A DNA stretch of 15,984 nucleotides. Source: JALZAA01 sp036005605. GTDB taxonomy: Bacteria; Actinomycetota; Acidimicrobiia; IMCC26256; JACDBD01. The notes beneath the pieces were generated by a model. The model made no database searches, had not been told where the DNA came from, and saw nothing but the letters and a program-made list of their open reading frames with translations. The stretch spans positions 1 through 15,984 of the forward strand of contig DASYQJ010000182.1 of the NCBI GenBank assembly GCA_036005605.1, written 5' to 3'. The translations under genes and the position numbers were made by a program. How positions within the stretch are numbered: position 1 is the first letter of the stretch; each line of letters starts with the position of its first letter. This document shows, one piece after another, positions 6,041 to 13,199 of the stretch.

Positions 6041-8812
6041 CTACGGAGTCTCCAGGTCCTCCGCGGCGAGCGCGCCCGCGAGCTGGGATCGCCGCTGCAC
6101 GCCGAGCTTCTCGTAGGCGCGCTGGAGATGGCTCTCGACGGTGCGCACCGAGACGACCATTTGTTCGGCGATCTCGCGGCTCGAGAGGCGCGCGGCCGCG
6201 AGCGTCGCGACCTCGCGCTCACGACGTGTCAGGGCGCCGACGGGCCCCGCGAGCGCCAGGGCCGGCGTACCGACGCGCTCGCACAGCTCCACGAGGGCGG
6301 CCGCACGCCGGGCCGAGCGCTGGGCGTTTCGGCTCGCCGCCACCCGCCGGTGCGCCGCGGCGGCTGCAGCCGCGGACTCGGCGCCGAGGAGCATCGCGCC
6401 CAGCGCCGCGAACGTCTCGGCGCCTTGGTCGAGCGCGTCGGGGTCGTCACGAGCGAGTGCAGCTGCGTGCGCTGCCCGGGCCGGGGCGAGCTCGCCGTCG
6501 ACGGCGTCCGCCAGCTCGGCGAGCCGCGGGGCGGCGGCGTCGGGCGCGCCCGCACGGGCGAGATCGTGCAACGCGCCTGACTCCAACGCGAAGGCGCCGG
6601 CCGTGCGCGCGCGGGCGGCTGCGGACTCGAAGGTCGTCCGGGCCGCGGCCGCATTGCCGAGCGCGAGGTGGTGCCACGCCCGGGCCCGGTCGACGTCGGG
6701 CTCCATCATGAGCATCGGCGTGGGGGAGCTCGCGTCGAGCGCGGCCATCGGCTCGGTTGCAGCCTCGAGCTCTCCACCTTGGACCGCCGTCAGGACAAGA
6801 CCCGCAAGGCACCACCGGCGGGGGCCGGGTTGTCCGATCTCGTCGAAGAGCGCCGCTGCCTCGAGGAAGCGCTCACGAGCCGTCTGCAGCTTGCCCTCGA
6901 GCAGTCCGATCCGGCCGCGCATCAGGGAGAACCACGCGCGGCCCGTCGCTGATCGCGCGTCCAGGGCGGCGTCGCAGCCCGCTTGTGCCGTTACCGCCCC
7001 CTCGGACAAGCGGCCTGCTTCACCGAGCGCGAGCACGCGCGCTACCAGGTGAATGCCGGGATTCGAGAGCACCTGCTGCTCGCCCAGCTCGAGGTGGGCC
7101 GCGAGGGCGCGGTCGGCAAGAGCGATTGCCTCGTCGGTGCGCCCGACGATCGCGAGCGCAGGTGCGGCCACGATCACGCCTTCGACGAAGGGACGACCGG
7201 CCGATCGAGCCAGCACCGAGTCGACGGCGTCGAGTGCAACGAGAGGGCGGCCGGCGAACAGCTCGTAGCTCGCCCGCACACCGGCGAGCTCCTCCCGCCA
7301 CGCCCGATCTCCGATGGCACTCTCGGTTGCGAGGAGGAGCGTGCGCGCATCGTCCTCCCGCGCGAGGCCCCAGTAGAGCGTTTCGGAGCGCTTCATGGCG
7401 ATCAAGGCGTGATCACGGTCGCTGCGGGCTCTCGAGGCGGCGTCGGCAAGAAGTGCTTCGGCCTCGGCATGACGACCGAGCTCGCCCAGGATCTCGCCGA
7501 GGAGCACGTCGGCATTGACGCCAGCACCCGCGGCGCTCGCGGCCCGCGCCAGCCGCTCCGCGAGCGTGCTGTCGTGCGCGAAGTATGCACGGCGCGCCGC
7601 CTCGAGCATGAGTTCGGGTCGCGCCTCCCCACCCCCCTCGAGACGCCACACCGCCACGCGCAGCACGTCGTCGCGCCGTGTCGCTTGCTCCATCGCGTCA
7701 GCGAGGAGGCGGTTGATCGTCATTGAGCGAAGCGCGGTCATGCTCATGCGCAGAACCTCACCGTGCAGCGGGTGCGCGAGCCGTACCTCGCGCCGGCTCG
7801 CGTCCCTCGCGACCGTCAGCAAACCCCGCCGCTCCGCGCCGTCGATCGCCGCGTAGCTGGTGAGCTCGGTGAGCACCTCGAGCCGAATTGGATCAGCGAT
7901 CGCCACGATCTCGAGCACTGCCCGCTGGTCAGGCGACACGTCCGCGAGTCGGGCCTCGACGAGCTCGGCGAGGAGCGGAGGTACCGCCAACCGTTCGACG
8001 AGCCGCCAGATCCCGGAGTCGTCGCGAAGCAAGCCGGCATCGAGTCCGCCGAGCACAAGCTCTCGCAGGAACAGAGGATTGCCACGACTCGCGTCGAACA
8101 GATCGCGCACCGTGGCGCCATCGACAGGACCACCGAGCGCGGCTGCAAGCAGTCGACCGGTGTCGCTGCGCCCCAACGCCGCGACGTCGACGCGTTCGGC
8201 TATGCCCTCGCGCCAAAGCGTCGTGACCGCGTCCGGCGCCGGCTCTCCGGCACGAAGCGTGACGACCACGCATGCGTCGCCCGCGCTGGCCAGGTGGACG
8301 AGGACCGTCGCCGAGGCGTCGTCGAGAAGATGGGCGTCGTCCACGAGCAGCACCAGACGACCTCGGCCGGCGCGTCCGGTGAGCCCGTCAACCGCCTGCT
8401 GGACGAGGTCCGCCGGCCGCGGCGGACGGGCTCGAGCGACGGGGAGCAGCGGTGCGAGCGTGCCGAGCGGGATCGACCGCGCGGTCTGCGTCGCGATGGC
8501 ACGCGCCGTGGGAAGACCACCTTCGCTCGCGAGACGCAGCGCCTCACGGCCGAGGCGGGACTTGCCGACACCCAGGGGGCCGGTGAGCACTACACCACCC
8601 GCTGCGCCGGCGCGGAGCGCTGTGGCGATCTGCTCGAGCTCGCGATCACGGCCGATCAGCGGCCATTGACCTGTCCGACTCGTCGGACGGCTCTCGCTCA
8701 CCTCTTCGGACGGGGCCATTCGACTGCCGACTCTGCTCGCTGCGTAATCGCGAAGCCATGTTCGCACGGGCGGGAGCTCAGCGGTACGGACGCGAGAGCG
8801 CACCGGAGACAT
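6041..8812 (-). CDS. LAL-type LuxR family ATPase transcriptional regulator
   Basis: A 923-residue regulator with the layout of large ATP-binding LuxR (LAL/MalT-like STAND) proteins. An N-terminal AAA/NACHT-like ATPase begins near WPLIGRDRELE (50-60), with a P-loop GPLGVGKS (78-85) and Walker B LVLLVDDAH (153-161). A long alanine/leucine-rich helical (TPR-like) region spans roughly 340-840. A C-terminal LuxR HTH (about 860-915) contains LTRREREV, SSREIAEQMVVSVRTVESH and KLGVQRRSQL. Such proteins activate a target set upon ligand and ATP binding; no ligand can be read from the sequence. The ATG at 8812 has no Shine-Dalgarno sequence, and an ATG at 8719 (892 residues) would leave every domain intact. 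It is divergent from a glycosyltransferase gene and is followed on its own strand by the small leader-like protein and the glycine-rich protein, which are possible targets or operon partners. Confidence 0.9.
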   Translation of the reverse strand: MSPVRSRVRTAELPPVRTWLRDYAASRVGSRMAPSEEVSESRPTSRTGQWPLIGRDRELEQIATALRAGAAGGVVLTGPLGVGKSRLGREALRLASEGGLPTARAIATQTARSIPLGTLAPLLPVARARPPRPADLVQQAVDGLTGRAGRGRLVLLVDDAHLLDDASATVLVHLASAGDACVVVTLRAGEPAPDAVTTLWREGIAERVDVAALGRSDTGRLLAAALGGPVDGATVRDLFDASRGNPLFLRELVLGGLDAGLLRDDSGIWRLVERLAVPPLLAELVEARLADVSPDQRAVLEIVAIADPIRLEVLTELTSYAAIDGAERRGLLTVARDASRREVRLAHPLHGEVLRMSMTALRSMTINRLLADAMEQATRRDDVLRVAVWRLEGGGEARPELMLEAARRAYFAHDSTLAERLARAASAAGAGVNADVLLGEILGELGRHAEAEALLADAASRARSDRDHALIAMKRSETLYWGLAREDDARTLLLATESAIGDRAWREELAGVRASYELFAGRPLVALDAVDSVLARSAGRPFVEGVIVAAPALAIVGRTDEAIALADRALAAHLELGEQQVLSNPGIHLVARVLALGEAGRLSEGAVTAQAGCDAALDARSATGRAWFSLMRGRIGLLEGKLQTARERFLEAAALFDEIGQPGPRRWCLAGLVLTAVQGGELEAATEPMAALDASSPTPMLMMEPDVDRARAWHHLALGNAAAARTTFESAAARARTAGAFALESGALHDLARAGAPDAAAPRLAELADAVDGELAPARAAHAAALARDDPDALDQGAETFAALGAMLLGAESAAAAAAAHRRVAASRNAQRSARRAAALVELCERVGTPALALAGPVGALTRREREVATLAAARLSSREIAEQMVVSVRTVESHLQRAYEKLGVQRRSQLAGALAAEDLETP

Positions 8813-8906
8813 GAGACAGGAAGGTCAGATGAGGATTCGCGAGGTAGTGCCCGTGGCGCCGGGAACTGGCCGCGACGCCTGAAGCGCGTGGCAAACTCTT
8901 CATCGC
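8813..8906. other. Divergent intergenic region between LuxR regulator and glycosyltransferase
   Basis: These 94 bases must carry the promoters for both outward-facing genes. Neither start codon has a convincing Shine-Dalgarno sequence. A GGAACT at 8862-8867 looks like an ECF -35 element, but no CGTC-type -10 element is found at the proper distance. I see no clear operator palindrome. Confidence 0.4.
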
Positions 8907-10070
8907 ATGGGCAGGAGGGTGTTGTTCACGGCCCCGGCAGGGCTCGGCCACATCCACCCGATGGTGCCGCTGGCGCGGGCGACGGTCGCTCGTGGACACG
9001 ACGTGTTGTGGGCGGTTCCGGTCGACGGGATCGGCCACATTGAGCGGACGGGGATCCCGACGGTGGCGATTGCTCCTGCCGGCCTGACGAGCGTCGTGGA
9101 CGTCCGACGCCGCTACCCGGAGCTCGATGCTCTCCCCCCGCTCGAGGTGGGCGACGTCATGTTCGGGAAATTGTTCGGCGCGATCGCGGCGCCGCACATG
9201 CTCGCCGGCCTCGCCCCCGTTGCGCTCGAGTGGCAGCCGGACCTCGTCGTCGCCGACGCCGCCGAGTTCGCCGGGCACATCATGGCGGCCGAGCTCGGCG
9301 TGCCGAGCATCACGAAAGGTTTCGGCCCGTTGCTCCCCGAGCGGCGAACGGCCGCCGCCGGGGAGGAGGTCGCGCCGCTGTGGCGGTCGCGGGGACTCGA
9401 GCCCCGCTCGTATGGGGGCGCCTACGACCACCTGTATCTCGACATCTACCCGCCGGGCCTCCAGCCCGAGGCCGCCGCCCACGTCCCTCGCCGCCAGCTC
9501 TTGCGTCCCGTCGTCGACGACGGCCAGCTCGAGACTTCGTCGCCTCTGCCGCTGCCCGCCGCTCGATCCGACGCGCCGCTCGTGTACGTGACCATGGGCA
9601 CGGTGTTCAACAACCCCGAGCCGCTCAAGGTCGTCCTCACCGCGCTCGGCGAGCTCGACGTCCGCACCCTCGTGACGGTTGGCCCGCAAGCAGATCCGGA
9701 CGCGCTAGGGATGCAACCAGACCACGTGCGGGTCGAGCGATACGTGCCTCAGAGTCTCGTGTTGCCCCACTGCGACGTGGTCGTGTCGCACGCCGGGTCA
9801 GGCACGGTGCTCGCGGCGCTGACGCTGGGGCTTCCGCAGGTCTGCCTGCCCCAGGGCGCGGACCAGTTCTTGAATGCCGCTGCCGTCGCGTCATCCGGAG
9901 TAGGAATCTCGCTGATGCCGGGCGAAGGAGGCGCAGGCGCTGTGCGCGACGGAGTCGCCCGCGTCCTCGAGGACGTGTCCTTTCGCGACGCCGCCTGGCG
10001 CGTCAGCTCCTCGATCGCTTCGATGCCGTCACCCGATGATGTCGCCGTCGTGCTGGAGACGTTTTCGTAG
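8907..10070 (+). CDS. GT1/MGT-family glycosyltransferase (UGT-like, EryCIII-type fold)
   Basis: A 387-residue GT-B glycosyltransferase without signal peptide, presumably cytosolic, that would move a sugar from a nucleotide-sugar donor to a small hydrophobic acceptor. The N-terminal acceptor domain has FTAPAGLGHIHPM (7-19), with H15 in the catalytic-base position of GT1 enzymes, and ARATVARGHDV. The donor domain starts near YVTMGTVFNN (227-236) and contains a PSPG-like block: RYVPQSLVLPHCD (278-290), SHAGSGT (294-300) and LPQGADQFLNA (314-324). The family includes antibiotic, macrolide, flavonoid and sterol glucosyltransferases. There are no biosynthetic neighbours to identify the substrate. 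The ATG at 8907 gives MGRRVLFT, the normal start of the first beta strand; the AGGAGG just inside the gene (8913-8918) is too close to a following GTG to be a credible alternative. Confidence 0.87.
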   Translation: MGRRVLFTAPAGLGHIHPMVPLARATVARGHDVLWAVPVDGIGHIERTGIPTVAIAPAGLTSVVDVRRRYPELDALPPLEVGDVMFGKLFGAIAAPHMLAGLAPVALEWQPDLVVADAAEFAGHIMAAELGVPSITKGFGPLLPERRTAAAGEEVAPLWRSRGLEPRSYGGAYDHLYLDIYPPGLQPEAAAHVPRRQLLRPVVDDGQLETSSPLPLPAARSDAPLVYVTMGTVFNNPEPLKVVLTALGELDVRTLVTVGPQADPDALGMQPDHVRVERYVPQSLVLPHCDVVVSHAGSGTVLAALTLGLPQVCLPQGADQFLNAAAVASSGVGISLMPGEGGAGAVRDGVARVLEDVSFRDAAWRVSSSIASMPSPDDVAVVLETFS

Positions 10071-10100
10071 CATCGGAGACCCATTCTTGCCGAGCGACAT

Positions 10101-10126
10101 CGAACCTTCGAGCCCGCTCGAGCGTC
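10101..10126 (+). promoter_or_regulatory. ECF-sigma-like promoter, copy 1 (CGAAC-N17-CGTC)
   Basis: CGAAC at 10101-10105 is followed after 17 bases by CGTC at 10123-10126, then after nine bases by the ATG at 10136. The same spacing and boxes recur at 10784-10809 and 14372-14397. CGAAC resembles the GGAAC/GAAC -35 core and CGTC the -10 core of ECF sigma promoters. The spacer holds a palindrome (TCGAGC, CC, GCTCGA; 10108-10121). The predicted start site leaves almost no leader. Confidence 0.6.
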
Positions 10127-10135
10127 ACATCTCGT

Positions 10136-10750
10136 ATGCGCAAACGATTCGCTCTGGCGGGGGCCGTGTTCACGCTGGCTCTCGTCTCGGTTGTCGTGGT
10201 TGCCGAACCCGCGGCGGCAGGAGGCAGCTGGCTTAGCCCGGTGGGCGACCGGTACGAGCCCGGCGACACCGCCACCCTCGTCGGCTACGTCGGCCCTGGT
10301 GGGTCGCTCGGCTCGGTCGAGGACGGGCCGTTCTTCGCATACCTCCGACGACTGGATGTACCGCTCACGGTCCCGAACCAGTTGGCGATGGCCCCGTTCA
10401 CACCGCAAGCGAGCGATCTTCGGCTCGGCGAGCTCGCCGTGGAGAACACGGGTCGACCGGGGTACCTCGCGTACCGCGTCGGCATCCAGTTCCGGCTGCC
10501 GGGCGGCTTGCCAGCCGGTCGCTACGGAGTGATCTATTGCAACTCGACGTGCACCAAAGGGCTCAGCGACCTGATCGGCGGCGTGATCTTCGTCGGACGT
10601 GATCCCGATGGTCCGATCCAGCGGACGCGGCCACCAGATGAACCGGCGATCGCGAATCCCGTGAGCGAACGCCCGGTTCGTCCTGTGGTCGGCCCGAGCC
10701 CTGGTGGGCGCGGATCCGTGAGCTGGCTCCTGTCCGCGCTCTGTTGGTAA
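10136..10750 (+). CDS. Secreted protein of unknown function (small cysteine pair, beta-rich)
   Basis: 204 residues. A Sec signal peptide is plain: MRKR, then hydrophobic ALAGAVFTLALVSVVVVA, then AEPAAA with likely cleavage before GGSW at about residue 29. The mature part looks beta-rich: YEPGDTATLVGYV (40-52), EDGPFFAYLRRL (62-73), LPAGRYGVIYC (125-135), then CNSTC (135-139) and LIGGVIFVG (146-154). It ends in a proline-rich, low-complexity tail and SVSWLLSALCW. The C-x3-C pair could bind a metal or form a disulfide. I recognise the general pattern from unnamed actinobacterial exported proteins but know no function. The ATG has no Shine-Dalgarno sequence, and a copy of the repeated ECF-like promoter ends nine bases upstream, so it is probably leaderless and controlled by the sigma factor encoded next. 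Confidence 0.8.
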   Translation: MRKRFALAGAVFTLALVSVVVVAEPAAAGGSWLSPVGDRYEPGDTATLVGYVGPGGSLGSVEDGPFFAYLRRLDVPLTVPNQLAMAPFTPQASDLRLGELAVENTGRPGYLAYRVGIQFRLPGGLPAGRYGVIYCNSTCTKGLSDLIGGVIFVGRDPDGPIQRTRPPDEPAIANPVSERPVRPVVGPSPGGRGSVSWLLSALCW

Positions 10751-10783
10751 CTGAGCGCGAGTCGGCCGTGCGGTAAGTCGGAC

Positions 10784-10809
10784 CGAACCCTCGGGCGGCG
10801 GCGATCGTC
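10784..10809 (+). promoter_or_regulatory. ECF-sigma-like promoter, copy 2 (CGAAC-N17-CGTC), before the sigma operon
   Basis: CGAAC at 10784-10788, 17 bases, then CGTC at 10806-10809, then ten bases to the sigma factor ATG at 10820. It agrees with copy 1 in six -35 bases (CGAACC) and all four -10 bases. A match before the sigma gene itself fits the usual autoregulation of ECF sigma factors by their own product. Confidence 0.6.
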
Positions 10810-10819
10810 TCCTGGCAGG

Positions 10820-11383
10820 ATGGCGGCCGAGGCGCCTCGGGGGGTGCGCGTGCAGGAGCCGGACCCGCGGGTGATCAGGGCCGCCGCTGATCACGACCAA
10901 GCGGCGTTCGGCGAGATCGTCCGTGCGTACCAGGCGCACGTGTGGCGGTTCCTCCGCCACCTGCTGAACGACGACGCCCTGGCCGAGGACCTCACGCAGG
11001 AGACGTTCATCCGCATCTATCGGAAGCTCCACACGTTCCAGTTCCGGTCGAAGTTCTCGACGTGGGTCTTCAACGTCGCTCGCAACGCTGGTACCGACGA
11101 GCTGCGCTCGCAACGCCGGCGCGCACGCCTGGTCGACGCGCTTGCCACGACACCACCGCCATCCCGCGACCCGTCATTGCGCGTCGAGGTCGAAGAAGCG
11201 GTCGCGACGCTGACACCGACGCTGCGGGAGACGTTGTTGCTGGTCGAGCTGTTCGGGTTCACGTACCGCGAGACGGCCGAGGCCCTCGGCATTCCCGAAG
11301 GCACTGCGAAGCGGCGCGTCTTCGATGCCCGCAAGCAACTCGCGCGCGAGCTCACCGAGAAGGGAGAAGCCGGTGCGATGTGA
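10820..11383 (+). CDS. ECF (sigma-70 family, group IV) RNA polymerase sigma factor
   Basis: 187 residues with only sigma regions 2 and 4, the hallmark of extracytoplasmic-function sigma factors. Region 2 (about 27-98) includes AFGEIVRAYQAHVWRF, the core-binding DLTQETFIRIYRKL (57-70) and the -10-recognising STWVFNVARNAGTDELR (80-96). Region 4 (about 124-178) ends in the HTH FTYRETAEALGIPEGTAKRRV (147-167), which reads the -35 element. There is no extra C-terminal domain. The ATG at 10820 is favoured because the CGTC box ends ten bases upstream, giving a leaderless or near-leaderless start. In-frame GTGs at 10844 and 10850 are alternatives, and both still precede region 2. The anti-sigma start overlaps its last 11 bases, so the pair is translationally coupled. 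I do not assign an ECF group. Confidence 0.93.
   Translation: MAAEAPRGVRVQEPDPRVIRAAADHDQAAFGEIVRAYQAHVWRFLRHLLNDDALAEDLTQETFIRIYRKLHTFQFRSKFSTWVFNVARNAGTDELRSQRRRARLVDALATTPPPSRDPSLRVEVEEAVATLTPTLRETLLLVELFGFTYRETAEALGIPEGTAKRRVFDARKQLARELTEKGEAGAM
11361..11367 (+). promoter_or_regulatory. Ribosome binding site choosing the anti-sigma start
   Basis: AGGGAGA inside the end of the sigma gene lies five bases before the GTG at 11373. This fixes the anti-sigma start at that GTG, which gives an MRCDQAAERLS N-terminus with the first zinc-type cysteine at position 3. Confidence 0.6.
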
Positions 11384-13199
11384 TCAGGCGGCCGAGCGCC
11401 TGTCGCACGAGCTCGACGGCGAAGTCGACGATCGGGAAGCCACCGCGCTCGAAGCCCACATCGCGAGTTGTTCGGCCTGCCGCGCGTTCCGGGACACGTC
11501 GCTGCGCGTCCGCCAGCACCTCCGCTTCGAGGTGCTCAGCCACGTGCCCGACGTCGAGCCCCGAGTACAGGCAACGGTCGCACGACCTATGCCGCGGGCG
11601 CGATGGCGATGGCTAGCTCCTGCCGCCGCCGTGGTCGCCGGAATTGTCGCCGGCGCCGCGTTCATCGGTCTGCGGACGACCGGCGGTCCCGACGTCGCCG
11701 CCGCCAACCTCTCGGGCCCCGTGCTCTCCGCCCAACGGCGGGTCGATGCACTCGTCGCGCAGCTGCGCGTCACCGAGCGCGGCTGGCATCCCGACGTGCC
11801 CGTCCGCAGCTATGCGGGACACATCGACTACCGCGCGCCGGAATCGATCGCGATCGACCTCGTCGACGACACGAAATATCCATCGACCGCATGGAAGCCG
11901 AACAACGTCGCCACCGTCGTGAGCCAGGGGACCGATTGGCGCAGCGGTCCGGCGGCCTGCCCACGCGAATCGCAACCGTCATGCACGCCGGCCGCCCCGC
12001 GAGTGCTCGCCAGCGTCGACCGTGAGCCGTTCCCCGACGCCGAGCCCGCGCCACTCGATCTCGTCGTGCCGGTCAGGAGTCTCGCCGGTGGTGGCGACCA
12101 GACCCTCCTTGGGAGCAGGCGCGTCGCAGGTCGGTCCGCGATCGGCGTGCAGGTCACGGCGGCGCAGGTCGAGCCGCTGCTCGCCGGGCTCGTCCAAACC
12201 GGTAACTGGCGTGAGCTGTACCCGAGCGACCGCGTCGAGCTCTGGCTCGACCGCGAGAGCTTCGTGCCCCTCGACCTGAAGGTCTTTCCGGCTCGCAGCG
12301 CCGAGCGCGAGCGCTGGGCCGCCCACCGCGGGTACTCCGACAACCCGCGCGCGCCCGTCCTCGAGATCGCCCTCGACGACATCCGCCTCGACCAGGCTCC
12401 CGCCGCCGACGCGTTCCCGGCACCGCCGCCCGGCGCCGTGACGCGTTCCCTCGGCTTTCGAGAACTGCCCGTCGACCAGGTCGCCGTTCCGGACCCTGGA
12501 TGGCTTCCGCCCGAGATGGCGCCGTACCGCGCCGGACTCGTCCAAACGCCCAACGGTCCGACGGTCACAGAACGGACGTGGTCGGACGGTCGCGCCTGGA
12601 TCAAAGTCCGCGAGACGCACGATTGGACGGGTGACCGGCTGTTCGGCGATCTCGGTGACGCCGTACGGCGAATCGACAGCGGCGCGGCCGGCACCGTGTA
12701 CTCCGGTGACGGCGGCCGGCGGATCGCGATCCACGGCGCCGGGGTCGACGCGGCCGTGAGCGGCAGCCTCGGCGGTGACGATCTTTTGCGCGTGGCGACG
12801 AGTCTCGGCATCGCCGGTGAGCCCGCGCCGCCGACCTGGGCCGAGGCATCGTTGGTGACCGGTCCCGGCGCAGCTCACGCGCTGCCGGGCCTGCTGATGC
12901 CGGAAAGGATCGGGGGGTTCGGCAAACCCGCCGTCCGGGTCGACGGCGACGCCGTCACGCTGACGTACACGGGCGCGGGAGCACGGGAGTTCGTGCTCGT
13001 CCAGACGCGTGGGACGGCTCTGGCGCCACCGGTCGAGATCGACACCCGTGGTGTCGACGTGCGCGGGCGGATCGGCCGGTACAGCCCCGACCGGGGCGAG
13101 CTCGAGTGGGTCGAGCGGGGTGCGACATTCAGCATCCGCAGCCAGTCGCTGTCGTTGAGTGAGCTGCTGCGCATCGCCGCGCATCTGGAGCCGGTGTGA
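11373..13199 (+). CDS. Membrane anti-sigma factor with zinc-finger domain and RseB/LolA-like extracytoplasmic domain
   Basis: About 608 residues from GTG 11373. The cytoplasmic part is a zinc-associated anti-sigma (ZAS) domain: C3, then H29-x3-C33-x2-C36 in HIASCSACRAF, after the common LSHELDGEVDD helix. One transmembrane helix follows at about 81-99 (LAPAAAVVAGIVAGAAFIG, preceded by RARWRW), so the long remainder is outside the membrane. That part has a pattern reminiscent of RseB/MucB and LolA-type lipoprotein-sensing folds (strands such as YAGHIDYRAPESIAIDL). It also holds two segments like DUF4367/RseB C-terminal units, GSLGGDDLLRVATSLG (about 468-483) and SLSLSELLRIAAHLEPV at the very end. 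It should hold the sigma factor inactive and release it on an envelope signal. The stop overlaps the peptidase start (GTGA). Cys residues in AACPRESQPSCTP may form an external disulfide. Confidence 0.85.
   Translation: MRCDQAAERLSHELDGEVDDREATALEAHIASCSACRAFRDTSLRVRQHLRFEVLSHVPDVEPRVQATVARPMPRARWRWLAPAAAVVAGIVAGAAFIGLRTTGGPDVAAANLSGPVLSAQRRVDALVAQLRVTERGWHPDVPVRSYAGHIDYRAPESIAIDLVDDTKYPSTAWKPNNVATVVSQGTDWRSGPAACPRESQPSCTPAAPRVLASVDREPFPDAEPAPLDLVVPVRSLAGGGDQTLLGSRRVAGRSAIGVQVTAAQVEPLLAGLVQTGNWRELYPSDRVELWLDRESFVPLDLKVFPARSAERERWAAHRGYSDNPRAPVLEIALDDIRLDQAPAADAFPAPPPGAVTRSLGFRELPVDQVAVPDPGWLPPEMAPYRAGLVQTPNGPTVTERTWSDGRAWIKVRETHDWTGDRLFGDLGDAVRRIDSGAAGTVYSGDGGRRIAIHGAGVDAAVSGSLGGDDLLRVATSLGIAGEPAPPTWAEASLVTGPGAAHALPGLLMPERIGGFGKPAVRVDGDAVTLTYTGAGAREFVLVQTRGTALAPPVEIDTRGVDVRGRIGRYSPDRGELEWVERGATFSIRSQSLSLSELLRIAAHLEPV

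Noticed and set aside
8862..8890. GGAACT upstream of the glycosyltransferase as a fourth ECF promoter
   Set aside because: No CGTC-type -10 box at 16-18 bases; the nearest CGTG is 20 bases away.
7763..9043. 426-codon plus-strand open frame opposite the LuxR regulator
   Set aside because: It runs across the ATPase domain and the start of the glycosyltransferase gene, with no motif; it is a shadow frame.
10108..10121. Palindrome TCGAGC-CC-GCTCGA inside the spacer of promoter copy 1
   Set aside because: Could be an operator, but it is absent from the other two promoter copies and TCGAG-type palindromes are common in this DNA.
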